Shown: positions 35,301-47,392, counted from the stretch's first letter. The stretch: 64,000 bases of DNA from Bactrocera neohumeralis (GCF_024586455.1 NC_065920.1:12486144-12550143); one strand, 5' to 3'. Program-made: numbers and translations. Notes: generated by a model not told the origin, from the sequence alone.

Positions 35301-38300
35301 GCAGCTAGCTCTACAGCTGCACGTGGAAAAAATGAAAACGCCACCGCTGGCACTGTCAGCAGCGATTCATGTAAGTTTCACACATGCTGCCACAATAAAC
35401 CATAATTTTTATTAATTATATGCAACTTTTTATCGTTTGCTTTGCAGCACGAATTGTTCACGAATACGAGCATTTGTTGTACTATTCGAAGAGCCCACAT
35501 TCCTGGGCCTTGCCATTGGAGTGGCAAAAAATCTGCGAAAAGTTTCCAGCCATCGTACGCAATAAGGTAACCCAAGTCACTGCCACTACAGGCACCGTTA
35601 CTAATACAGCACCGATATTCCGTGTTGCTTCCATAACTACTACTAATAGTAATATTTCTACTCCCACTACTATTACTACTACTACTACTGCTACCACTGC
35701 AATTGCAATTACGCCCAGTACTACTATGCCAAATATTGCTAGTAATAATAATATTAATAGTTCGTATGCTAATGCCACAGTAGTCGGCTCTGTTGGTGTC
35801 GGTGTTGTTTGTGCTAATGTAACTAGTAGTTTAAGTATGAACACAAAGAATAATACAACAATGCCAGCGCAGCTGGCACAACAGCCTGCAGTTGTTACAC
35901 AACAACAACCACAACAGGCTATGCACATGCACCCTAGTTGTCCACTTATACATAACCGTCAGCAGTTTGAACTGCACACACCGTTACATATCAAACGTAA
36001 AGGGTTTTTTAATCGTCAAATAGTTAGTATTGACGAGGAGGGCTACGATGCGCTCCAACAACAGCAACAACAGCATTTGCAACAACAATACCACACAGAA
36101 CGTCATTATAACAATACGAATAATTTATATCAACGTGCGTATAATCATCATCGCACCGATACAAATGCCAATAACAGTAATCAACAACAACAACAAATTC
36201 ACTATCAGCAACAACAAAAGTTTATGTCTGTCCGTAACGGTCCCAGTACAGCCAATTTTAGCTATGCCAACATGTCATACAATAGTGCAGGTGTAACAGC
36301 ACCAACCCAAGCAGCAACTCCCACTAATAGTCTATCAGCGTCCTTCAATAACGGAAACAACGCCAATAACAGCGCATTTTCAAATACCACTATGGATAAC
36401 AAGCCGCAAAAGTTATTGAATAAGCAAATCAAATTGATTTCCTCTATAATGGAGAGTACTGTAATCCAAGAGCCAACTGAGACTGTCAGCAAATCACTGG
36501 AATCGAATGCGAATGACAACAAAGTAACAGCTGACGCAACAGACCCGCCTGAGGGTGATAGAACCAAATTTGCTAAGTCCAAATTGTCTAGCAAAGCTAG
36601 AAACACTAGACGTGACGCCGGTGCCAATAATGATATTATTGAAATCATAGACGATGAAGATAACGATACGGATGTTGAGTTTGTTAGCGAAACGAAATAT
36701 ATGCAAACTGAGATAGTAATAACGGCTGATGTTGTGGCCAACCAAAGACGTGCCGTTGAACGGCCAAAATTTTTACGTGAATATCGCTCAAACTCCACAT
36801 GCGACTAATATTTCGAGAAACGCGTTGTACAAAGAAATTGAGTTTGAATGGTTTTTGAGGTTAGATGTGCACCATAAGAAATGCGCACTAATTAACTCGA
36901 TACTCCAATTCAAGAAAAAACAATAATAATTTGTACATCTATAGCAAATGATTTTACATTTTAAACAACAATTTATCATACTGAAATTCACCACGAAAAA
37001 TTATTTATACTTAAACTGCGACAAAACGAGTTGTACCTAACGAAAATCTCAGAAATGCACATTTCAAACGCTATATTCAAGTATACTATGTAGAATGTAA
37101 TATCGTTTTGAAAAATTTGCTACTTTATCTCACATACAATGCACGTTTATGCTTCAATATTCATTTTGAGCAGCTATAATTTTTAATTGGAAATCAAATA
37201 CTCGCATCAACTGATTACTAATGTTGTGTGTATGTTGTTGCAAAAGCACACGAATTGTTGTAATACTTTAAGCGATTATGGTAATTAAATTACCCGAAAA
37301 ATATTCACTTATTTATTATATTTTATTTTCTTGGAAAATTCATAATAACGAGTTGACAGCTTAAATGTAAATTGTACAACAATAAAAAACACGCGAAAAA
37401 GTCAAAATATGTCAGAAAATGTGGCATATTTTCGTATGATTAATATTTTTTATAATCACCGCTTAATGACCAAATAGGAGATACGAGTATATTTTTATAA
37501 AAGATTTGAGATAAAAAAACCTAACTGCACACATTTGCCAAATATTCGTTCCTTAAAATATGATTATTTATATAAAAAGTGTTTATATATTTTGTATATA
37601 ATACAAAAAAAAAGTAAATTAAACCAACAAACTTGAAATTAACTACATACATATTTTAAATTTGTATTGAAAATACGAATTTTAACGTTTTAAAGCAAAG
37701 CTTTTTGGACATGTGAAATGCTATAATTACCAATTTTGTTTCTAAAACAAAATCAAAAAATTAAATAAATGTACTATACATTTAACTAATCTGTGTTTTG
37801 GCTGTGAAACAGATTATTATTAAACCAAAAAAAAACACAAAACATGCAAAATGTTGTGAATAAAAAATTATTATTTTTTTCCAAAACAAAAACGAAAAAC
37901 GTGAAAAATTAGCAAAACTCCTAGTGAACACTATGTTTCACGAGAAACCCAAAAATTTTTGTAGTTTTTTAGTAAAGCAAATATGCAATGAGTAAAAGCA
38001 ATCACCATAAATACACACATACATACACACAATTAACGCAAATAAGTATTGCTGTCGTACAATGAAATGTATTTACAAAATTTGAAGTTTTTTTTAACAA
38101 ACATTTATAATTAAAATGAAGTAATGTTTTTCTGTGAAAGTATGAAGTCATTTTACTGTAAATACACGCAACGATTTTAACTCATTGTACGATTGCACGC
38201 GTCTATACTTGGTGTAGGGTAAAATTGCAAATTAGTTTTTAAGTACTTTATGCATTCAAGTAATTACTATTAAGACGGTTATGGTAAAGAGCTACGAAAT

Positions 38301-39931
38301 CAAGTACTGGCAGTTTTTGGAAGTATCCACAATAGTACACATTTTCATTACAAAAAAATTTAGTTAACTCTATATAAATACTTATATACGTATGTGTATA
38401 ATATTTAAAATTGAATTTTTTGATGAATTCATATTCAGAACTACTGGTATCGTAAAGCACCAAGCATACTTGATTCCTTAACCTGGCCGACCAACCGAAC
38501 CTAACCTATTATTCGGTATTTTTTCACACATATCAGTGTATTATTTAAAAAAAAGTCGACATACCTACATTTAACCGTTATTACTTCCGCCTGCCAGCAC
38601 TTAATATCATTTCCATTTTATAAAAACGAAGCAATTGTTCAGTTATTACACTTTAAAAGTGTATAACTTCACTTACGTAGTTGTAAGGTTTATAAAAAAA
38701 AACATGAAAGCAGCACTCACATATGCATAAATATGTACTAAGTATATATGAGAATTTTATTTAATTTTAAACACACCTATATGCATTTCTTTTAAATAAA
38801 CTTACTTAACATACATTTTGGCATTGTAAGTATTTATGCATATATAACAAACTTGATATGCATAGAATGTATTTTTTGATAAACACACTTTTTTTAGGTA
38901 TCTCTGAAACCAGTATTTGATTTATTTGGAAATATAATAAAGCTTATTTAATTGATTAAATATTATAACTATACTTATTTAAAAAAAAATCTTGCTTATA
39001 ACGCTTTATTTCACCTAAACATGGACAAACTAAACGCATGCCTACAGCTGTGTTAACGGTATGGACTATAAACATGGTGTGTTGGAAGCCATTTCACATT
39101 ACTCACGCATTTACACAACAACTCACGCCCATATAATGTGCTTATATCAGTAACTGCTTTCCTTCTATCGCCTTGTGCACCTTTACATTTCATTTCATAT
39201 TTTGTTATTATATTAATATTTTATTTATTATTTTTTACGTTTATTTAAATTATTTTTATATGTACCCGCCTATTTTTGTTTGTTCTATTTCTTATTTTTG
39301 TTCTCTTTCATTGCAACTTTCAATCATTATACATTTTCGCTCACAAATCATAAGCAACATTTGGAGATGTTTTGAAAAAATAAAAAATAGCATAAATTAT
39401 ATACACACCTATAAAAATAACGCTTTTAACAGTTGATACCAAACGCATACTTTTCGAATAACACATTCACACACATATACTTTCATCGTTTTACTCCGCA
39501 TATATGTATATGCCATCACCAACATTATCCCGCTTCATGGTCACGCTTAAGCCAATAAGTAAATTTAACTGTCTTTAACTTTAAGGTAAGCCCAAATGTT
39601 TGTAACTAACTACTTGCATTTTGCCCCACATTGCAATTACTTTTAATGTATATTTGCATATATTTAATTTTAAAATAATATTTTTTATTTTACTTTTATT
39701 TACTTATATTTAGTTTTTTTTTCTATTTCTCAATTATTTTCATTTGTTTTATATTATTTCTCTCTCCCCCCTCTCTCTCTTTCTGTTTACACTCTGCAGG
39801 ATTTGACGGATGAAAGCACTCGTTTCGATGGCGAAAAATATCTGGAATTGGTTAAGTCGGCGAGCAAGCGCAATATCGCTAGCGCCACAGATGAAACGAC
39901 CGGTGATACGGAAAATCAGGAAAACGAATAA
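32338..39931 (+). CDS. mxt: Mextli, eIF4E-binding translation regulator (MIF4G-like + KH), 635-aa spliced form
   Basis: Mextli binds eIF4E and eIF3 and regulates translation in the germline and early development. Exons inferred by phase and GT..AG: 32338-32730, 32813-33056, 33238-33309, 34042-34102, 34355-34829, 34891-35158, 35227-35370, 35448-35566 and 39800-39931, giving 635 aa, close to the fly protein's ~650. Exon 1 (MAHIGRTVKNVEAPRPLKSQ ... LIEELIQLIENVALTLQSG) is the N-terminal MIF4G-like helical domain. Exons 3-5 carry the KH domain, with the GxxG loop in VMGIKGRRVHMIEELSETII and VQITGPTEEKI. Exon 5 holds Gly/Ala-rich tracts interrupting the KH fold. Exons 7-8 read SRSRRSHFSRKDSTPE and VHEYEHLLYYSKSPHSWALP, the probable eIF4E-binding region. 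The last exon encodes DLTDESTRFDGEKYLELVKS and ends ENQENE. The TAG-free leader and the ATG at 32338 fit the start. Confidence 0.88.
35448..36808 (+). CDS. mxt: Alternative extended last exon of mextli (Gln/Asn/Thr-rich tail)
   Basis: If the donor at 35567 (AATAAG|GTAACC) is not used, the mextli frame stays open for another 413 codons and stops at 36806-36808, giving a protein of about 1005 aa. The tail has a Thr/Ile/Asn-rich part (TTITTTTTATTAIAITPSTT), then VVTQQQPQQAMHMHPSCP, then IKRKGFFNRQIVSIDEEGYD. Poly-Gln and Asn runs follow. The end is acidic and non-repetitive (NDIIEIIDDEDNDTDVEFVS ... PKFLREYRSNSTCD). Keeping 1.2 kb open in such AT-rich DNA with ordinary codons argues for real coding. 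It resembles a prion-like tail. Transcript data are needed to know which form is used. Confidence 0.6.
36809..39799 (+). other. mextli long intron / 3' UTR of the extended isoform
   Basis: No other gene recognised. AATAAA-like signals around 37380 (CAATAAAAAAC) could end the extended isoform. A long polypyrimidine stretch (TCTCTCTCCCCCCTCTCTCT) at about 39759-39780 precedes the acceptor of the terminal exon at 39799. Confidence 0.45.
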
Positions 39932-41850
39932 GCAAACGATTTCACATTTCCTAATTCTCATTTCGTTAAAAGTGGAGATCGCATACAGCATACGTATTCG
40001 TTTTATGTGAAATTAGTCATTTTTTTTTCGGAATCATTTTTTTAATTTTTTGTTCGTTTTTGTTTTTACACCTTTGAGACGTGTATTGAAATTAGCTTTA
40101 GGATTTTTTTTCTCGCGAAATAATGAATTAAAAAAAAAATTGTTTAAAGAAAACACGAACATTGCAGAACATTGTAAATGTATTGCGATATAGTAAAAGT
40201 TAAAAAAAATCTCTAGGAATAGTGGTAATAATCTACAAGCAACTAGCGGAAATTACCGAAATGAAACATTTTATTTCTATAAGTCGAAATCGTAAATTTT
40301 GAACATTACATAGTAGTGTGCTCACCTTGTTTTTTTTTTTTTTAGATTTTTTACTGAAGATAAACTCATTTGAAAAAATTTTAGTGCAATTGCAAACAGT
40401 GCAGTGCGCATAGTGTTGAAACCAGGTGGGCTATGGTTATTGTATTAACTTGTAGGGAAATCTAAAGTACTTGATTAATTAATTGTAAACAACCTGAAAA
40501 TCGCAACCGCTTTGAAAATAGAAATTAGCGTTTTTCAAGCATTCAAATTTGGCTAATATAAAAAGTAGCAATGCTGTTTTCGAATTATATTATTTTCTAT
40601 GACACGTCGCATAAGTGAATTGAAAATACGTAATTATCTTTTTTTATCTACACACATACATTTTCAGTATATTTATAGACAAGTTAATCATCACGAATAT
40701 TAAAAAAAATACGTCTAAAATATTATTTTAATGCAAAGCTGTTGGTTAAAATATTTTATATATTTATACATGGACTACCAAAAATCACAACCCAAAAAAC
40801 TGAAGACAAATTTAATTGTTGTACGGCTTTGCATTCTCGAAATGAATATATTATTTTTGTAAATCATATGGCTACACTTAAATTTAAAATTCAACATTTT
40901 ATAAATTCTGAAATTACACACATAAATTGTCCAAAAATCCAATATCTATTTAATTTTTATGCTACATCATTTACAAAAACAAATATTTCACGCTCACAAA
41001 TCAGCCCACACATGCGCATTGCACCGTTATATTCTCTTTAACTTCAATACCGAAAAATAAACTAAAATATTAGTCTTTAATACGTATAAACCTTATGCAT
41101 TTTTGAAATATAAAAAGAAACGAACTTGTTATTTATGTTGTAATAACATAAAACTATTTATCCTTCATTTTTGTATAACTCAATTTTTAAGCAAACGATT
41201 CACTTAAATGTGCCTCATTTTTACACATGCGCGTTTTTTTTTTTTTGTAGAATGTATATATATACAAATACATATGTGTTTTTGCAATAATTCCGTTTGT
41301 TTAAGTTTCAAACTTATGTATTTTTCGTAAATTTTTAAATGTTATTTAAATGATTTTATTTTGTGTACTGCGTTATTGCTAACTTTTATTGCCTTTCGTT
41401 TCTTTCTACAAAACCAAAAAAAAGTCGTATTAAACGCGTTTAAGTTTAACTCGCAAAAAAGTATTTCTTTTCTAAATTGTTTAAAATAACCTGTAAATTA
41501 TTTATTTTTGTCGTGAATTAATTTTTTTTTGTGTTGAAAACTTTGTCGGCGAACGTTTTCTAAGCATTCATTGAAATTCTCAGAGTTTACTTGTTTAATA
41601 GTTTTAATTTTTTTGTCTTAATTTATTTTTAATATATTTAATTGCATAATTGCATTGATTTTTTTTATGTAAATTCTGCTAAGCAAGCAAAAAGTAAATC
41701 GTCTAGTCTATCTGAAATTTTTAGTTTTTCTGTATTCAATTAAAACATATTGTTTCTTTTTTGTACTAAAATGAAATAAGCGTATTTTATATAAGCCAAT
41801 TGTTTTCTTTGACTAAATTACTCTTAACTTTTTAATAAAACAAATAAAAA
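39932..41850 (+). other. mextli 3' UTR (AT-rich)
   Basis: No ORF with family features. The region is very AT-rich and extends to tandem AATAAA signals near 41834-41860. Confidence 0.45.
41834..41839 (+). terminator. Candidate poly(A) signal of mextli
   Basis: AATAAA in TTTTTAATAAAACAAATAAA, with a second copy shortly after. It is the first strong cluster of signals after the terminal exon. The 3' UTR would then be about 1.9 kb. Confidence 0.35.
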
Positions 41851-41859
41851 AAAATTGAA

Positions 41860-42887
41860 GAACAAATAAAATGAATTTTATTCTTAAAAGGGGGGAATCC
41901 TTTGATATTTTGAAATGTAAGTTAAAAATTAGCGCTTATTAGGAATTATCAAGCGATCCACAGTGCATTCGATAATTTAATTTATATCAAATTACCTCTC
42001 TCGTAGATAGTTTTTACTATAGCAACGAAATAATAAAAATTCCTGCTATTGTTAGATTTTGAAACACTTTCAGACTGTTACCACTTTTTATCTTTGAAAG
42101 CAGAGGTATAATATCATTTCCTATGGCTAACACAACTAAAATATTTCCAAACGGGTTAATTAAAAAAAAAAAAAATAAAAAAAAATTAACGTATGACAAT
42201 TACCACCAAAAAGCATAAGCATTGTTTACAACTTTATGTGGAAGTTGTGGAACCTAAATGTGTACTGTTTTAATATTTTTTTTTTCATATATATAAAAGA
42301 TTTTTCCGCAACGAGCATTATTTGCTTAAATCATTTCTAGCGTTTTACAAACTTCAAAAGAATTCTTGGACCCCCTTTAAGTAGCCATTATGCAACGCCT
42401 CTTCCACTTAGCAACATTTTTAGTTTCTTTCAACATTTTCAACTTCTAGCAACATATGCAATATTTCTAAATTTCATTTTACCACTATCTTCGTCTTTTA
42501 TGCCTTGTGTCATCTTCGTTAAGCGGTGTCAAAAAAAACCACAAATAAACGTCAAAAACATTTTAAACAAAGTTTCACCTTTTGCTGCATGAATCAAAGG
42601 AAAATTAGGCCAGAAACGTAAATTACATACAAAAGTCCACAAAAATTTAGAGGAAAAATCCCGCTGACGTGTTTTATATTCTGGAAACGTGTAAAAACAA
42701 GCATTGGCGAAAATTCATTTACATCATTGAGGTGCTTCGTACGTCAGTACCTTCGTTCGTAGTCCCAATACGATAGGGTATTTGGCAGGTTTGAACAGGA
42801 ATTATTCATCAAGACACGGTGCGGTGCGGGGCGTTTAGCTTGGTAACAACAAGTGCGTTTAGATTTGTAGCAACGGCGCCAATTAGA
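41860..42887. other. Upstream region and leader of the chromodomain-protein gene
   Basis: Intergenic. The leader of the following gene probably begins around 42700-42780. A GTG-initiated extension from 42819 is open in frame, but the first ATG is at 42888. Confidence 0.4.
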
Positions 42888-44453
42888 ATGGACGCCAAAA
42901 ATGACGATTCGGCTGGCAGTGATTCGCTGGATAAGTCTTTACAGAAGAAATGTGTAGTAGATGATGTTGGACAAGGTGAGGGTTCAACAGCGAATACGGC
43001 GCTGCCAGCGCAAGGCATTAGCGATAGAAATGATAAACAAAAATCGGATACTGAAGCTGAAAATCGACCTGCAATTTCCATTAATTCCCAAAACAAGACT
43101 GAGAAAAGTGCAGGCGATGGCGTATGCGATAGTCTCGAGGAGAATAGCAGCCGCATTGATGAGAATTTTGACAAAAGAATTCACATCGCTGAAATTGCAA
43201 ATGATACAAACACCGCACAAGTGTTTGATGCGCATGAAACTGTTAATATTGCTACTATTAACTCGGATATGGCAGAAAGTAATACGTCCGTAATCAGCAA
43301 TGAAAAAATAGCCATTTCCAACAATACAGTAAACGATGCTGCCGAAGCGCCTAGTGAATACAGCTCCAATAGCAACAGTAATTGTAGCAGCAACAGCAAC
43401 AATAGTAATGCCTTTGAAACAAAAGTTAAGCAGATCTCCAAGAACCTCAAGGAAACAACTCTAGCTGAATGTGCGAATAAGAAAGCATTAGCAGACGACA
43501 CCAATTCCACCTCGTCCGCATCTTCGGCTTCGTCAGCTTCGTCTACGCCGGAGTGTGAACAGGCGTCCGTCGATGAAGCGACGGCGGCTTTATATTCGTT
43601 AGGTCCTAGTACTAGCGCGGCGGCGGCGGCGGCAGCAGCTGCGGCGTCAGTTTCCGGTGGCAGTGCACAAGACGAAAATGATCATCGTTCAAAAAAAGTG
43701 CGGTTTCATCCAGATGTTAAGGAAAATGATGGTGGAAACAGAGTGATTCCGAAAAAGAAGAAAAAACTGAAAGCAAGTCAGGCTGGAAGTAGCAGCTCTG
43801 GCAGCAGCGGTGGTGCCGGTGGAGGGGATGATTCGTCAGGTAGTAGTCAGCGAGGTACTTCAGCTGAAGATGAAATGGAATTAGATGATGAAGATGATTT
43901 GGAAGAGGAAGGTACTTTCAGTATAGCTAAAACGATAGAGGATGCGCAGGATTACTTAAAGGAACATCCGTTAACATTTGCTGGTTCCTTTGATAAAAGT
44001 AATGTCACTACTCAAAGCGGCCTCTTAGAAGAAGAAGATTTACCACAAGTTGTAGAAACATCAGAAGATGACGAGGAAGAATTTTGTGTACAAGAGTTCC
44101 CTGAGAATGGTGTTGCGTGCATTTTAGGCAAACAAAATAAATGTGGAAAGGTGACAATTTGCAACAAGTTATTTAAAATTGTAATAATTTTCTAAATTTT
44201 ACTAGGTGGAGTTCCTGCTGCGTTATGTAGATCGACCTGGCTTATTTTGGGAAACGGAAGAATTCATCAGTTTGCGATGTCCCAATTTGCTGCACCAGTA
44301 TGAGCAATGTCGTGAACGACGCCAGACGCGTTTAGTGAGTTGTAAAAAAGAAATTGAGTGCAAACATTTTTATATTTAAATCAATAATTTTTGAATTAGA
44401 TGAATTTTGTGGCGAAGCGTCAAAACCTCCGGCAGCGGTACACAGACTTCTAG
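42888..44453 (+). CDS. Chromodomain-like protein next to HP1a, 481 aa, 3 exons
   Basis: Exons 42888-44150, 44206-44334 and 44400-44453, all GT..AG and phase 0. The start is the first ATG (MDAKNDDSAGSDSLDK). Residues 1-~260 are Ser/Asn/Glu-rich and disordered, with an Ala tract encoded by GCG/GCA repeats near 43615-43650. Next come a basic patch (PKKKKKLKAS, a possible nuclear signal), a Gly/Ser run and an acidic stretch (EMELDDEDDLEEEGTF). The C-terminal part, EEFCVQEFPENGVACILGKQ, KCGKVEFLLRYVDRPGLFWE and CPNLLQQYEQCRER, aligns with the HP1 chromodomain. The intron falls at GK|VE, exactly as in HP1a. Of the HP1 aromatic cage (Tyr, Trp, Tyr), two positions keep an aromatic (Phe, Tyr) and the third is Arg. 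No chromoshadow domain. I cannot name an orthologue. Confidence 0.8.
43614..43650 (+). repeat. GCG/GCA trinucleotide repeat (poly-Ala tract)
   Basis: A run of GCG and GCA codons giving eleven or so alanines within the disordered part of the chromodomain protein. It is likely length-polymorphic. Confidence 0.8.
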
Positions 44454-45214
44454 GAACAAATGTGTTCATGTTGAGGATGACTTAACTACTGGAACTACAA
44501 CAATATTTCGCTTTATAGAGTTTGCGGTGCAGTAATGCTACTCACGAAAAATATAAATCTATAAAATCAACACAATACAAAAGTATGAAATTAAAAAAAA
44601 AATTGCTGCTTATTAGAATGGCAATATGTACAGTAAATTTCAACATGCTCTATAAGAGCAATAAGTAGACCAGAAAATCCAATAAGTACTGTAAAAATGC
44701 TACAATTTCGTAGCAATTATCCTTCCCCGATTTTCAATTGAGAAATTTATACGACAAATGCTTTTTTATAGTACCACATAACTTTAGTTCACAAATTCTG
44801 TAATCGTGTGCAACAGATGGTGGAAATAACCGTATAGCGCCCAGAAAGAGTGAATGGAAGAAATGTTAGCTAAACTTGTGTATTATGTAAAGAATTTTTC
44901 AACAAAAGTACTCATTTAATGAAAGGGAAATGTAAAAATTGAAAATGAAATATTAGAAAGGGGATATAAAAAATCAACAAGAAAAGCACATTGATAAAAA
45001 ATAATAAATTTGATGATAGTACGATAATTAATTATATAATAAACTATAAGCAAAAGTCTAATACTAGTTGAGTATATTATTTTTTACATATTTTCAGAAA
45101 AGTGGCATTTATTTAGATTTAATGTTGAAAATTCCAGAGACCAAGAGATATGGTCATTTACTTTCATTCGATACATACTTCGTTTTTTTCCGCAATGCGA
45201 TATAATAGTTTCTA
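44454..45214. other. 3' UTR and intergenic
   Basis: AATAAA at 45003-45008, with another at 45038-45043, is probably the poly(A) signal of the chromodomain gene. Nothing else recognised. Confidence 0.45.
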
Positions 45215-46441
45215 TCGGGTGATTTTTTAAGAGCTTGATAACTTTTTTTTTAAAAAAACGCATAAAATTTGCAAAATCTCATCGGTTCTTTATTTGAAAC
45301 GTTAGATTGGTTCATGACATTTACTTTTTGAAGATAATTTCATTTAAATGTTGACCGCGGCTGCGTCTTAGGTGGTCCATTCGGAAAGTCCAATTTTGGG
45401 CAACTTTTTCGAGCATTTCGGCCGGAATAGCCCGAATTTCTTCGGAAATGTTGTCTTCCAAAGCTGGAATAGTTGCTGGCTTATTTCTGTAGACTTTAGA
45501 CTTGACGTAGCCCCACAAAAAATAGTCTAAAGGCGTTAAATCGCATGATCTTGGTGGCCAACTTACGGGTCCATTTCTTGAGATGAATTGTTCTCCGAAG
45601 TTTTCCCTCAAAATGGCCATAGAATCGCGAGCTGTGTGGCATGTAGCGCCATCTTGTTGAAACCACATGTCAACCAAGTTCAGTTCTTCCATTTTTGGCA
45701 ACAAAAAGTTTGTTAGCATCGAACGATAGCGATCGCCATTCACCGTAACGTTGCGTCCAACAGCATCTTTGAAAAAATACGGTCCAATGATTCCACCAGC
45801 GTACAAACCACACCAAACAGTGCATTTTTCGGGATGCATGGGCAGTTCTTGAACGGCTTCTGGTTGCTCTTCACCCCAAATGCGGCAATTTTGCTTCTTT
45901 ACGTAGCCATTCAACCAGAAATGAGCCTCATCGCTGAACAAAATTTGTCGATAAAAAAGCGGATTTTCTGCCAACTTTTCTAGGGCCCATTCACTGAAAA
46001 TTCGACGTTGTGGCAGATCGTTCGGCTTCAGTTCTTGCACGAGCTGTATTTTATACGGTTTTACACCAAGATCTTTGCGTAGGTCTTCAGCCACACTCTC
46101 AGAAACAGACGCAATATTCTCTTCTGTACGCACTGTACGCATTCGTGTGGTTGGTAAAGTAAACTGAGTGCGAAACTTGGTCACAATCGCATTAATTGTT
46201 TGCTCACTTGGTCGATTATGTAGACCATAAATCGGACGTAAAGCGCGAAACACATTTCGAACCGAACACTGATTTTGGTAATAAAATTCAATGATTTGCA
46301 AGCGTTGCTCGTTAGTAAGTCTATTCATGATGAAATGTCAAAGCATACTGAGCATCTTTCTCTTTGACACCATGTCTGAAATCCCACGTGATCTGTCAAA
46401 TACTAATGCATGAAAATCCTAACCTCAAAAAAATCACCCGA
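45215..46441 (-). mobile_element. DD41D ('rosa'-type) mariner element, full length between TIRs
   Basis: Ends are TCGGGTGATTTTTT on the left and its complement AAAAAAATCACCCGA on the right, flanked by TA (45213-45214 and 46442-46443). It has one transposase ORF (next entry). The intact ORF and clean target duplication suggest a fairly recent insertion. It sits between the chromodomain gene and HP1a, about 0.95 kb upstream of the HP1a ATG. Confidence 0.9.
45321..46328 (-). CDS. mariner transposase, DD41D, with helix-turn-helix deletion
   Basis: An intact 335-codon frame. The N-terminal helix-turn-helix starts MNRLTNEQRLQIIEFYYQNQ and contains PSEQTINAIVTKFR. The catalytic triad is Asp133 (FSDEAHF), Asp226 (WFQQDGATCHTA) and Asp268 (DLTPLDYFLWGYVKSK). 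There are 41 residues between the last two, the spacing that defines the DD41D 'rosa' group known from tephritids. Compared with the copies at 6.6 and 61.5 kb, about 20 residues are missing between SVSESVAED and LRKDLGVKPYK. That is where the second helix-turn-helix (RSQQLGLTYEITWRIL in the 61.5-kb copy) should be. The deletion keeps the frame. It probably weakens end recognition, so the protein may be inactive despite its intact ORF. Confidence 0.9.
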   Translation of the reverse strand: MNRLTNEQRLQIIEFYYQNQCSVRNVFRALRPIYGLHNRPSEQTINAIVTKFRTQFTLPTTRMRTVRTEENIASVSESVAEDLRKDLGVKPYKIQLVQELKPNDLPQRRIFSEWALEKLAENPLFYRQILFSDEAHFWLNGYVKKQNCRIWGEEQPEAVQELPMHPEKCTVWCGLYAGGIIGPYFFKDAVGRNVTVNGDRYRSMLTNFLLPKMEELNLVDMWFQQDGATCHTARDSMAILRENFGEQFISRNGPVSWPPRSCDLTPLDYFLWGYVKSKVYRNKPATIPALEDNISEEIRAIPAEMLEKVAQNWTFRMDHLRRSRGQHLNEIIFKK

Positions 46442-46443
46442 TA

Positions 46444-47392
46444 TATTAAGTGTTACGTTATTTCAATTATTAATATCACAGAGGCGGTTTTAAAAGCTTC
46501 ATATTGCAGCATCGACCCCTTTCGAAATAATTAAGAGCTACGCCTGAATGTGGCATCCACTGTTGCAATTTCATTTCCGTATAATTCATTTTTATGCCAC
46601 ATGAATTAATTTCTTAATCAATGTAATCTTTTGTATTAGTACGCACATGTTTTATTTTTAAAGGAAATTAAAGTGTTTGTTAAATATAAATAATTTCAAA
46701 AAATTAAAGCAAATATATAAAAATCTTTTCTGACTTCAATAGCATCACCGATATGTATCCGTAGGTCATTAACGCTAATTATACCATAAATGAACACTGA
46801 GTAAAAATAATTTTGTATTTGATACTATTTTGTTTGAATTTCATTAAATTTTTTTAAATAAAAAAAGGTTATAACCTTTTATTTATATATATTTATAAAA
46901 ATTTCTTTCGGTTATTTACAACTGATATTTGTACTTTTCCAACACTGAGAATAAGTTACAATGCAACCCTGGATTTTAGAGCGTTGCCTTCCATAACGTT
47001 TTTGCGCTTCATTTTCCACGCCGAATTCGTTTCTTCTTCTAAACACTACAACTTTTGCTGGTGTGCAAATATTTGTTTGCCGATAAAGTTAATTTTAGGT
47101 GAAAATAATTTAAAAATTTTAACCACACAACATTTGTGAGTAAAACTTTGTTTATAATTTAATATTTGGAGTGTTTCTAATCTATTGATATAATTTCTTA
47201 TATATTGCGTGGAAATGAATACATTTAACGGCGTTGCTGTACCGATTTCATACTAATATGCATTTTTACAATTTAAATACGACGTTCGAATAACTCGCTG
47301 TCTATGGTTGTTTACAAATAGGAAGGAAAAATAATATTTCTTCGATTTATATCGGCATTATTCTGAAAAGTACAAAATCTAACCAGTCAAAT
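46444..47392. promoter_or_regulatory. Upstream region and leader of the HP1a gene
   Basis: No gene recognised. AT-rich. The leader may contain a non-coding first exon. A 52-bp T/A palindrome-like run (AAAAAAGGTTATAACCTTTTA) lies at about 46860-46881. Confidence 0.35.

Noticed and set aside
35482..35928. 148-codon minus-strand frame rich in Val and Cys
   Set aside because: Antisense shadow of the Thr/Asn/Gln repeats in mextli.
38460..38520. ACCTAACC-like motif as telomeric repeat
   Set aside because: Only one or two partial units (GAACCTAACC), and flies of this group lack simple telomeric repeats.
42819..42887. N-terminal extension of the chromodomain protein
   Set aside because: The extended frame starts at GTG, not ATG. 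The first ATG is at 42888, so the extension is probably leader.
42809..43510. Minus-strand frames of 121, 83 and 109 codons
   Set aside because: Antisense of the Ser/Asn-rich part of the chromodomain protein; no family features.
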